Assembly (NCBI GenBank): GCA_905197585.1
Contig: CAJJZO010000118.1
Coordinates: 1-5,787, forward strand
Reading direction: 5' to 3'
Length of the DNA stretch: 5,787 bases
DNA from: an uncultured Collinsella sp.
GTDB lineage: Bacteria > Actinomycetota > Coriobacteriia > Coriobacteriales > Coriobacteriaceae
This document shows positions 1 to 5,787 of this stretch, piece by piece. Below the pieces are notes generated by a model that was not told where the DNA came from, did not search any database, and was given only the letters and a program-made list of their open reading frames with translations. Within the stretch, counting starts at the first letter, position 1. Each line of letters starts with the position of its first letter. The position numbers and the translations under genes were made by a program.

Positions 1-120
1 CCCCCCCCCCAAACCCCCCCCCGGCCCCCGGTGGGGGGCGGGGGTTTTTTTTTAACCCGCCCCCGTAATAAGGGCCCCCAAAAAAAAACCACCGCCCCCG
101 GGGGGGGGGCCCCCCCGCGC
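1..120. other. Low-complexity homopolymer sequence at window start, probable assembly or read-end artefact
   Basis: This stretch is built almost wholly from runs of C, G, A and T, for example ten C at 1-10, nine T at 45-53, nine A at 80-88 and ten G at 100-109. No coding frame or recognisable gene is present. The matching homopolymer decay at the other end of the window suggests low-quality sequence at both contig ends. Ordinary sequence resumes near 121, and 121-176 between here and the pknB stop shows no gene or clear signal. Confidence 0.7.
34..99. repeat. Inverted repeat, 20-nt arms, possible degraded terminator
   Basis: The arms are 34-53 (a G-rich block followed by nine T) and 80-99 (nine A followed by a C-rich block). 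The second arm, reverse-complemented, matches the first at 19 of 20 positions, with a 26-nt spacer. A GC-rich block followed by a T run on the minus strand, 78 nt past the pknB stop, is where a Rho-independent terminator would be expected. The surrounding homopolymer runs make an assembly foldback or basecalling artefact equally likely, so the terminator reading is only an inference. Confidence 0.3.
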
Positions 121-176
121 GCGCCTGTGAGCGAATATGTTTGCGGCGAGAGCCGTGATGAGCGGTAGGGTGGCGG

Positions 177-2156
177 CTAGTTGGTCGTACCGGAATCGTC
201 ACCCGTGCCCGAGCCAGAGCCCGAACCCGAGCCAGAGCCCGAACCCGAGCCAGAAAGTGCGACCGTCAGCGTAATCGTGCTGTCGGTGGACTGCTTGCCG
301 GTGGGGGAGACGCCCGTAACGGTGGCATCCTCGTTACCGCTTACGGGATTGCCGTTCTGGTCACAGAAGCCAATGTTATAGAAACCGGCGTTGTTGAGCG
401 CGGTAACAGCGGCGGAAATGCTCTTACCGTACAGGTTGCCCGGGACGGTGGCCTTGCCGGACTTCTTGGCAATGACGACGGTAATCGTGGCGCCGGGCTT
501 CTGCTTGCCGCTGGGGTTCCAGCTGATCACGGTGCCCTCGGTAACCGAGTCGTTCTCCTGGTAGCTAACGTCGACGCCAAAGCCTGCCATATCGAGGGCG
601 TTGCGCGCCTGGGCCTCGGTCATGTCGGTCAGATCGGGGACGGACGTGGTATCCGGGCCGCTCGAGACCTTGTACGAGATGGTCGTGCCCTTCGCGACTT
701 CCTTACCGGCTTCGGTGCTCTGCTCAAAGACCTGGCCCTCATCGGCCTCGTTGGCCTCCTCGGAGGCGTTGCCCTTCAGGCCAACGCTTGCCAGCGCGGC
801 TTCTGCCTGGTCCTTGGTCAGGCCGACAAGCCGGGGAACCTCAACCTTCTCGGAGGGCTTGGGGCCCTTGGAGATTACCAGGTTCACCTTGGTGCCCTTG
901 GCCTTCTTGGTGTTGCCGTTGGGCGTCTGCTCGGCGACCTTGCCCTCGTCGACATCGTCATTGTAGCTTTGGTCGATGGTGCCGACCTCGAGGCCGGCTT
1001 CCTTGATCAGCTCGACGGCAGTCTGCTGGTCCTTGCCCAGCACATCGGGCACGGTGACCTGCTCGCCGCCAAAGAGTCCTGTGGCAAAGGCCACCACGAT
1101 GCCGATGACGGCAACGGCTGCCACCACGGCGGCGATGATCTTGTTCTTGTTGGATTTGGGCTTTTCGACCTCGTAGGAGCCGGTGGAGCCCGAAACCGAG
1201 CTACGGGCGGTATTTTGGCCGCTCACGCCCGAGACGGGACGAACCATAGCGCGCGTTGAGTCGGAAAGCTCGCGGGTCTTGGTGGCACCCAAGTCGCCGG
1301 CGGCACCGATGACGCGCGTGGGCTCCGAGACGTTGACAGCACGGCCGGACAGATAGCTGTTGAGCACCTGACGCAGCTCGTCGGCGGTCTGGAAGCGGTT
1401 TGCCGGGTCCTTCTCCATGCACTTGAGGATGATGCGCTCAAGGTCGGCGTCGACACCGGAGTTGATCTGGCTCGGCGGAATAGGCAGCTCGTTGACCTGC
1501 TTGAGTGCGACCGAGATAGCGTCGTCACCGTCAAAGGGGACGCGGCCGGTGGCGCACTCGTACATCACGACGCCCAGCGAGTAGATATCCGAGGTGGGGC
1601 CGAGGTCCTGACCACGGGTCTGCTCGGGGCTGACGTAGTGGGCGGTTCCCAGCACGTTGTTGTCTTGCGTGAGGTGGCTGTTCTTGGCGCGCGCGATGCC
1701 AAAGTCCATCACCTTGATGTTGCCGTCGGGCAGCACCATGATGTTCTGCGGCTTAATGTCGCGGTGGATGATCTCGTGCTTGTGGGCGACCGAAAGCGCG
1801 GAGCTGATCTGCGAGCCGATCTGGGCGACCTTCTTGGGGTCGAGGGCGCCGTGGCTCTTGATGCCGCTCTTAAGGTCGGTGCCGCGCAGGTACTCCATGA
1901 CGATGTAATAGGTGTCGCCGTCCTTGCCCCAATCGTAGACGCCCACGATATAGGGTGAGGAGAGACCGGCTGCTGCCTGGGCCTCCTGCTTAAAGCGTGC
2001 GGCGAAGGTTGCGTCGCCAGCATACTGCGGCAGCATAATCTTGACGGCTACCGTGCGGTCGAGGACCTGGTCCTGTGCACGGTAGACGGTCGCCATGCCG
2101 CCTGTTCCCACCTTATCCTTGAGGAGGTATCTTCCCCCGAGGACCCTCTGTTCCAT
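177..2156 (-). CDS. pknB: PASTA-domain receptor Ser/Thr protein kinase (PknB/PrkC family)
   Basis: This is a 659-residue membrane kinase that phosphorylates cytoplasmic proteins of cell-wall synthesis and division and senses muropeptides or lipid II outside. The kinase domain spans about residues 7-270. It has the glycine loop G17-T-G-G, K39 of the VAVK motif, helix-C E58, the HRD motif with D133, DFG with D151, and SPEQ at 176-179. A Thr-rich juxtamembrane segment (about 276-335) leads to one membrane helix at 340-362. Four PASTA domains follow at about 368-431, 437-501, 504-565 and 567-634, then a Ser-Gly tail at 635-650. The start at 2156 is preferred because AGGAG lies 5 nt upstream; the in-frame ATG at 2171 has no such site and would add five residues. 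The gene lies 132 nt after the rodA-pbpA fusion on the same strand. The activation loop carries Asp165 where Mycobacterium PknB has its second phosphothreonine. The family is certain; the symbol pknB rather than prkC follows the gene order. Confidence 0.96.
   Translation of the reverse strand: MEQRVLGGRYLLKDKVGTGGMATVYRAQDQVLDRTVAVKIMLPQYAGDATFAARFKQEAQAAAGLSSPYIVGVYDWGKDGDTYYIVMEYLRGTDLKSGIKSHGALDPKKVAQIGSQISSALSVAHKHEIIHRDIKPQNIMVLPDGNIKVMDFGIARAKNSHLTQDNNVLGTAHYVSPEQTRGQDLGPTSDIYSLGVVMYECATGRVPFDGDDAISVALKQVNELPIPPSQINSGVDADLERIILKCMEKDPANRFQTADELRQVLNSYLSGRAVNVSEPTRVIGAAGDLGATKTRELSDSTRAMVRPVSGVSGQNTARSSVSGSTGSYEVEKPKSNKNKIIAAVVAAVAVIGIVVAFATGLFGGEQVTVPDVLGKDQQTAVELIKEAGLEVGTIDQSYNDDVDEGKVAEQTPNGNTKKAKGTKVNLVISKGPKPSEKVEVPRLVGLTKDQAEAALASVGLKGNASEEANEADEGQVFEQSTEAGKEVAKGTTISYKVSSGPDTTSVPDLTDMTEAQARNALDMAGFGVDVSYQENDSVTEGTVISWNPSGKQKPGATITVVIAKKSGKATVPGNLYGKSISAAVTALNNAGFYNIGFCDQNGNPVSGNEDATVTGVSPTGKQSTDSTITLTVALSGSGSGSGSGSGSGSGTGDDSGTTN
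210..254 (-). repeat. 18-nt tandem repeat, 2.5 copies, encoding the Ser-Gly tail of PknB
   Basis: Two identical 18-nt units lie at 210-227 and 228-245, and a 9-nt half copy follows at 246-254. Each full unit encodes six residues of alternating Ser and Gly on the minus strand, within a run of eight Ser-Gly pairs. The unit length is a multiple of three, so gain or loss of a unit would keep the frame and only change the length of the extracellular tail. Confidence 0.9.
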
Positions 2157-2161
2157 TCCTG

Positions 2162-2168
2162 CTCCTAA
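2162..2168 (-). promoter_or_regulatory. Ribosome binding site deciding the pknB start
   Basis: The minus strand reads TTAGGAG here, 5 nt before the ATG at 2156. The site lies inside the extension that would be coding if translation began at the ATG at 2171, and that upstream ATG has no purine-rich site before it. The shorter protein, beginning MEQRVLGGRY, also starts at the usual distance before the kinase glycine loop. Confidence 0.75.
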
Positions 2169-2226
2169 CATAACTATTCGCTCAACGATGTGTGTAGTAC
2201 CTACGATGTGGCCGCTGGGGCCGTTT

Positions 2227-2262
2227 GGCGCGTTGCCGCTAACTCTTCGGCCGCGGCGCGCC
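2227..2262 (-). promoter_or_regulatory. GC-rich stem-loop in the rodA-pbpA / pknB intergenic RNA
   Basis: On the minus strand the 5' arm (2262-2253) is GGCGCG followed by CCGC. The 3' arm (2239-2227) is GCGG, a three-base CAA bulge, and CGCGCC. That gives 6 plus 4 base pairs closing a 13-nt loop. It is followed by AAACGG rather than a T run, so it is not a standard terminator. It sits in the 132-nt gap (2157-2288) and could act as a processing or stability element that sets pknB expression relative to the fusion. I see no convincing -35/-10 pair in this gap. The pairing is visible in the sequence; the role is inference. Confidence 0.35.
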
Positions 2263-2289
2263 TCGGGTGTCCGATTCGATCATGGGCAT
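2239..2289 (-). CDS. Possible 16-codon leader ORF between rodA-pbpA and pknB
   Basis: The stop codon of the fusion (TGA, 2291-2289) overlaps an ATG in a TGATG arrangement, with AGGGAG a few bases before it. The frame encodes MPMIESDTRGAPRPKS and stops with TAG at 2241-2239, at the edge of the intergenic stem-loop. The TGATG overlap and the upstream purine run are what translational coupling would need. The peptide has no recognisable domain and a frame this short can arise by chance. It is not in frame with pknB, so it is not a lost N-terminus. Confidence 0.15.
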   Translation of the reverse strand: MPMIESDTRGAPRPKS

Positions 2290-5159
2290 CACGCTCCCTG
2301 TGCGGCAAGCGCCGCGGTCAGGACGATACCGGCGATCTTGGCGGCCTTGACGTCATGCTTGTCGAAATCCTCCAAGGCCACCGAGATAGCGACCGTGGGT
2401 GAATCGTAAGGTGCAAAGCCAACGAACATCGAGTTGACGTTGGTGCCGCCGGTCTCGGCCGAACCGGTTTTGCCGGCGACCTTGACGCCCGGAATCTGGG
2501 CATCGGTACCGGTACCGGACTGGACAACCGCGAGCATAGCCTGCTTGACCTGGTCGGCCGTGGCGGAGCTGACGGCCTGCCCCAGCGAGCGGGACTGCGT
2601 GGTCTTGACCACGGTTCCGTCCGGAGCGAGTACCTGGGCTACAAAGTACGGGTCCATGACCACGCCGCTGTTAGCGATGGCGGCGGCAATCACGGCGTTT
2701 TGCATGACGGTGGTCTGCGGGCCGGGCGTATGGTCCATGCCGACAGGCTGGCCGGCGCCGGCCCAGGCGGTCTCCCATTCGGTCATGAGCGATGGGTCGG
2801 CCATGATGGAGGCCGCGGAGGTCAGGTCTTGGCCGAGCTTTTGGCCGTAGCCAAAGGCGTTGGCAAACTGTACGAGCGTGTTTGCGCCAACTTCGTTTGC
2901 CACCTGGCCAAAGACGACGTTGGAGGACACGGCAAAGGCCTGCTGCAGGCTGATGGTGCCGTAGCTCTCGTTGGCATAGTTGGTGACCGGTGCGTTGCCG
3001 ATATCCATGGAGCCGGGCGCCTGGTAGGTGCTGGTCAGGCTGGCGGTACCGGTCTCGAGTGCCGCGGAAAGCGTAACGACCTTAAACGTGGAACCCGGCG
3101 TGTACAGCGCGTCCATGGCGCGATTGTACATGGAGCCGTCCTCGCCGCCGCCCGTCTGCAGCAGGGCATCGATGTTGGTGTTGTCGTAGGTGGGCGAGCT
3201 GGCACATGCGAGCACCGCGCCGGTACGCGGGTCGATGACCACTACAGCGCCCTTAAAGCCCTTGAGCGCCTGCTCGGCAGCCGTCTGGATGCGCGAGTCG
3301 ATGGTGAGCTTGGCGGTGTTGCCCGGCTGGGTCTGGCCCGCGAGCGACGCGATGGCATTGTTCCAGCTGGAGTAGTCCTTAGAACCGGTGAGCGTGTCGT
3401 TCATGACGCTCTCGATGGCGGTGGTGCCATACTGCTGGCTCACGTAGCCAACCACGTGCGCTGCCAGGTTACCGTTGGGGTAGGAGCGTACGTAGGTGCC
3501 GTCCTCCTGCTGCAGCGACTCGGCCAGCGTCACGCCGTCGGACGTGATGATGGAGCCGCGCTGGATGTACTTGGAGCGGGCGATGGTGTGGTTGTTGGTC
3601 GGCATGTCCTGATAGTCCTTGGCCTTAATGACCTGGACATAGGTGAGGTTGCCGATAAGGATGGCGAACAGCGCCGTAAAGGCGAGCACCGCGCGGGTTA
3701 GACGGTTGGCGAGCGCAACGCGGCCGAGCACACCGGATTCAGGCGTGTCGAGCAGGCGACGTCGCATGCGCGAGCCGACGGAATGGCTGCCGCTGCCGTA
3801 GGAAGACGAGGTGGCAAAGCGCGTGCCCGTCGGGGCGGCGGCAGATGCGACCTGATCATCGGTGATGGCGGCCATGGTGCCGGTGCCGGTAAGCTCGGCC
3901 TCGCGTCCGGTAGCCTCGTCACCGGCGCGCAGCAGGAGCGCGACGATGATAAAGCTCGCCAGCAGCGAGGAGCCGCCCTGGCTCATAAAGGGCAGAGTGA
4001 CGCCGGTCAGCGGGATCAGGCGGGTGACGCCGCCCACGATCAAAAAGGCCTGGAAGCTGATGGCTGCCGTAAGACCGGTGGCGCTAAAGGCGGCGAGGTC
4101 GGATTTAGCGCGGGCAGCTGTGGTGAGGCCACGCACGGCAAAGAGCATAAACAGGATGAGCACGGCGCCGCCGCCCAAAAGACCCATCTCCTCGCCGATG
4201 GCCGAGAAGATAAAGTCGGACTCGACGACGGGGATGTTGTTGGCCATCCCGTTGCCGATGCCAACGCCGACCAGACCGCCGTCGGCAAGCGAGAAGAGCG
4301 ACTGGACAATCTGGTAGCCCTGGCCCTGGGCGTCCTTAAACGGATCGACCCAAACCTGGAAACGCACCTGAACGTGCGACAGGAACTTGTAGGCGCCCAC
4401 GGCTCCAACGGCTAAGAGCGCAAGGCCGATAACGACATACGAAAAGCGCCCCGTGGCAACGTAGAGCATCAGCAAGAAGATGGTGTAGAACAGCACGGCC
4501 GAACCCAGGTCGCGTTCGAAGACGACGACGAGCAGGCACACACCCCACACGGCAAACAGCGGCAGCAGCAGTCGCAGACGAGGGATCTTAAAGCCCAGGA
4601 TCTTGCGGTTGGAGATGGAGAGCAGCTCGCGGTTCTCGGCTAGGTAGCCGGCCAGGAACAGGACGATAAAGACCTTGGCGAACTCGCCAGGCTGGATGGT
4701 AAAGCCCGCGATGCGAATCCACAGCTTGGAGCCCGAGATCGTGGTGCCGATAAAGATGGGCAGCATCAGCAGGATGATGCCGATAATGCCAAAGGTGTAC
4801 TTGTAGCGCATGACCACGTCGAGGTTTTTGACTAGTGCAAGCGTTCCCACCATGAGCGCCACCGAGACAAACAGGATGATGAGCTGTGAGATGGCGAGAG
4901 CGGGGGCGAGACGCGTCACGAACGTGATGCCGATGCCCGAAAGTATAAATACGATGGGCAGGATGGCGGGGTCGGCACCGGGCGCCAAGATGCGCACGGC
5001 AATGTGGGCCGCGGCAAAGGCGGCAAAGAGGCCGATCGGTACGGCGAGCGTCTCAAAGGAGATGGCAGCGCCCGCGGTGAGGACGTACATCGCATACAGC
5101 AGGATGACGGGGAACGCCGAGGCGATGAGCAAGAGCAGCTCGGTGTTGCGGCGACTCAT
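2289..5159 (-). CDS. rodA-pbpA: Fused SEDS glycosyltransferase (RodA/FtsW) and class B penicillin-binding transpeptidase (PbpA type)
   Basis: This 956-residue membrane protein joins two enzymes usually encoded separately. Residues about 8-412 are a SEDS polymerase with about twelve membrane helices. Its family motifs are QPGEFAK at 156-162, FERDLGSA from 214, ESDFIFSAIGEE with the likely catalytic Asp315, and MSQGGSS near 392-398; it should polymerise lipid II into glycan strands. A hydrophilic Ser/Thr-rich linker (about 413-485), expected to be cytoplasmic, leads to a single helix at 489-509. A short pedestal domain follows, starting with RGSIITSDG at 534. The transpeptidase domain (about 634-952) has PGSTFK with nucleophile Ser690, SSN at 745-747 and KTGSAET from 897, so it should crosslink peptides and bind beta-lactams. 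ATG at 5159 is preferred over GTG at 5168, because AAAGGGAG lies 8 nt before the ATG and overlaps the GTG. Its position after a PstP-type phosphatase and before pknB matches actinobacterial rodA and pbpA. No stop or strong internal ribosome binding site lies between the halves. Confidence 0.95.
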   Translation of the reverse strand: MSRRNTELLLLIASAFPVILLYAMYVLTAGAAISFETLAVPIGLFAAFAAAHIAVRILAPGADPAILPIVFILSGIGITFVTRLAPALAISQLIILFVSVALMVGTLALVKNLDVVMRYKYTFGIIGIILLMLPIFIGTTISGSKLWIRIAGFTIQPGEFAKVFIVLFLAGYLAENRELLSISNRKILGFKIPRLRLLLPLFAVWGVCLLVVVFERDLGSAVLFYTIFLLMLYVATGRFSYVVIGLALLAVGAVGAYKFLSHVQVRFQVWVDPFKDAQGQGYQIVQSLFSLADGGLVGVGIGNGMANNIPVVESDFIFSAIGEEMGLLGGGAVLILFMLFAVRGLTTAARAKSDLAAFSATGLTAAISFQAFLIVGGVTRLIPLTGVTLPFMSQGGSSLLASFIIVALLLRAGDEATGREAELTGTGTMAAITDDQVASAAAPTGTRFATSSSYGSGSHSVGSRMRRRLLDTPESGVLGRVALANRLTRAVLAFTALFAILIGNLTYVQVIKAKDYQDMPTNNHTIARSKYIQRGSIITSDGVTLAESLQQEDGTYVRSYPNGNLAAHVVGYVSQQYGTTAIESVMNDTLTGSKDYSSWNNAIASLAGQTQPGNTAKLTIDSRIQTAAEQALKGFKGAVVVIDPRTGAVLACASSPTYDNTNIDALLQTGGGEDGSMYNRAMDALYTPGSTFKVVTLSAALETGTASLTSTYQAPGSMDIGNAPVTNYANESYGTISLQQAFAVSSNVVFGQVANEVGANTLVQFANAFGYGQKLGQDLTSAASIMADPSLMTEWETAWAGAGQPVGMDHTPGPQTTVMQNAVIAAAIANSGVVMDPYFVAQVLAPDGTVVKTTQSRSLGQAVSSATADQVKQAMLAVVQSGTGTDAQIPGVKVAGKTGSAETGGTNVNSMFVGFAPYDSPTVAISVALEDFDKHDVKAAKIAGIVLTAALAAQGA

Positions 5160-5167
5160 AAGCGGCA

Positions 5168-5175
5168 CTCCCTTT
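5168..5175 (-). promoter_or_regulatory. Ribosome binding site deciding the rodA-pbpA start
   Basis: The minus strand reads AAAGGGAG immediately after the TAG stop of the phosphatase gene and 8 nt before the ATG at 5159. The alternative GTG at 5168 begins inside this site and could not use it. The 16-nt gap between the genes suggests co-transcription and probably translational coupling. Confidence 0.8.
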
Positions 5176-5727
5176 CTAATTCTTATCGGAGGCTTCGGCC
5201 TCGGCGGACTGTTCGGCGGTTTTCTCGGAATCTGATTCGGAGGCCGATCCCTGATTGGTGTTGTCGCGAATCGTTTGCGCGTCGATCACCTGGCGGGTCT
5301 GCTCCTCGTCGATCTGGTGGCGGTACTTGGATATCGTGTCCTGCGCATCGTCGACACTTGTTTGCGGAATGCCCGCCTTGAGGCGGTTTTGCGTGTCTTC
5401 GGGCAGGTCGGACAGCTTGATGCTGGTTTCGCTTTCGAGCCAGTGGAGCTTGAGTCCGAGTGGCTTGCCGGGCAGGCCGCGCCAGACGGCGACATTGCCC
5501 TGGTAGGTACCCAGGTAGTACGAGCCGGTGACACCCGTGTAGGCCCAGATGCCAGCTGCCAGCACAAAGACGAGGGCCAGGATGGCGGCGATAGTAACGT
5601 TGCGGCGACGCACGCGTTGCGCCTCGCGCATGACGCCATCGTCAACCAGGTCAACGACTACTACGGTCACGTTGTCGTGGGCCCCCGCGGGCAGCGGCCC
5701 GGCCCCGAGGGTGTGGGCGGCGGATTT
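5176..5727 (-). CDS. pstP: PP2C-family Ser/Thr phosphatase (PstP type), C-terminal part only
   Basis: Only the C-terminal part lies in the window; the frame stays open to the right end. The first reliable residues are GAHDNVTVVVVDL, the last conserved motif of bacterial PP2C phosphatases. Its Asp (codon 5676-5674) corresponds to a metal ligand in mycobacterial PstP. The internal GTG at 5670, within this motif, is therefore not a true start. A basic stretch with RRR precedes one membrane helix at about 5520-5600. The extracellular part has YYLGTYQGNVAVWRGL, like the region after the helix in mycobacterial PstP, then a charged segment and an acidic Ser/Glu-rich tail ending SDKN. The enzyme should dephosphorylate PknB and its substrates. 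It lies 16 nt before the rodA-pbpA fusion, the usual actinobacterial order. Upstream of about 5690 the translation departs from the expected helix in ways that suggest sequence errors. Most catalytic residues lie outside the window, so activity cannot be judged. Confidence 0.88.
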   Translation of the reverse strand, partial: KSAAHTLGAGPLPAGAHDNVTVVVVDLVDDGVMREAQRVRRRNVTIAAILALVFVLAAGIWAYTGVTGSYYLGTYQGNVAVWRGLPGKPLGLKLHWLESETSIKLSDLPEDTQNRLKAGIPQTSVDDAQDTISKYRHQIDEEQTRQVIDAQTIRDNTNQGSASESDSEKTAEQSAEAEASDKN

Positions 5728-5787
5728 GGGGGGTGGGGGGGGGGGGGGGGGGGTGTGGGGGGTGGGGGGGGGGGGGGGGGGGGGGGG
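5728..5787. other. Poly-G low-complexity tail, probable artefact
   Basis: The last 60 bases are almost all G with four T (at 5734, 5754, 5756 and 5763). In the phosphatase frame this reads mainly as proline, which does not belong in the PP2C fold at this point. Together with the homopolymer start of the window, this indicates low-quality sequence at both ends rather than biology. Confidence 0.8.

Noticed and set aside
128..2184. TGAGCGAATA at 128-137 (plus) and 2175-2184 (minus), an inverted 10-mer flanking pknB
   Set aside because: Several 10-base matches are expected by chance in a window of this size, and no longer repeat or mobile-element feature accompanies it.
2172..2226. Promoter for pknB in the intergenic gap
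   Set aside because: TTGAGC and AT-rich bases occur near the start, but no -35/-10 pair with 16-18 nt spacing could be found.
2700..3701. Long open frame of 333 codons on the plus strand
   Set aside because: It lies wholly antisense to the transpeptidase half of the fusion, has low-complexity Gly/Val/Ala/Arg composition and no recognisable domain. In high-GC genes such open antisense frames are expected by-products.
3765..3875. Possible internal starts for a separate PBP (ATG codons at 3875 and 3767, minus strand)
   Set aside because: Neither has a Shine-Dalgarno sequence: the preceding bases are CCGGCACC and GGCTCGCGC. The frame is continuous with the SEDS half, so a separate PBP gene is not supported.
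3783..4415. Open frame of 210 codons on the plus strand
   Set aside because: It is antisense to the SEDS half and the linker, rich in Gly, Ala and charged residues, with no motif. It is a shadow of the real gene.
5728..5787. Poly-G tract as a telomere-like or G-quadruplex element
   Set aside because: It lies at the contig end, interrupts a conserved coding region and is mirrored by homopolymer sequence at the other end, so an artefact is the simpler explanation.

Overview
The window holds one gene cluster, entirely on the minus strand, of the type that runs cell-wall growth and Ser/Thr phosphosignalling in Actinobacteria. In transcription order it reads: the C-terminal part of a membrane PP2C phosphatase (PstP type, cut by the right end), then a single very long gene fusing a RodA/FtsW-type (SEDS) glycosyltransferase to a PbpA-type class B penicillin-binding protein, then a PknB/PrkC-type receptor kinase with four PASTA domains. 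The reference order, as in Mycobacterium, is fhaA-fhaB-pstP-rodA-pbpA-pknA-pknB. Here rodA and pbpA are one reading frame and no pknA lies between the fusion and pknB. High GC, this gene order, a PbpA-like transpeptidase and a PrkC-like activation loop suggest an actinobacterial lineage outside Mycobacteriales. A gut Coriobacteriia such as Collinsella would fit, but that is an inference from family knowledge, not a match I could run.

Layout: 1-120 is low-complexity homopolymer sequence with a 20-nt inverted repeat; 121-176 is ordinary-looking non-coding sequence downstream of pknB; 177-2156 is pknB; 2157-2288 is the only internal intergenic gap and can form a GC-rich stem-loop; 2289-5159 is the rodA-pbpA fusion; 5160-5175 is a 16-nt gap filled by its ribosome binding site; 5176 to about 5727 is the partial phosphatase; the rest is poly-G. 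The rodA-pbpA fusion and pknB have better starts slightly inside the longest open frame, each set by a clear Shine-Dalgarno sequence.

How the genes should work together: the kinase senses cell-wall material through its extracellular PASTA domains and phosphorylates cytoplasmic targets, the phosphatase reverses this, and the fusion polymerises glycan strands (SEDS half) and crosslinks them (transpeptidase half). All catalytic motifs I can check in the two complete genes are intact. Points of most interest are the natural SEDS-PBP fusion with a Ser/Thr-rich cytoplasmic linker, an Asp in the kinase activation loop where mycobacterial PknB has its second phosphothreonine, a triple Thr-Arg motif in the kinase juxtamembrane segment, and a Ser-Gly tail encoded by an 18-nt tandem repeat. 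I see no RNA genes, mobile elements or CRISPR arrays. Both window ends look like low-quality sequence and should not be over-read.
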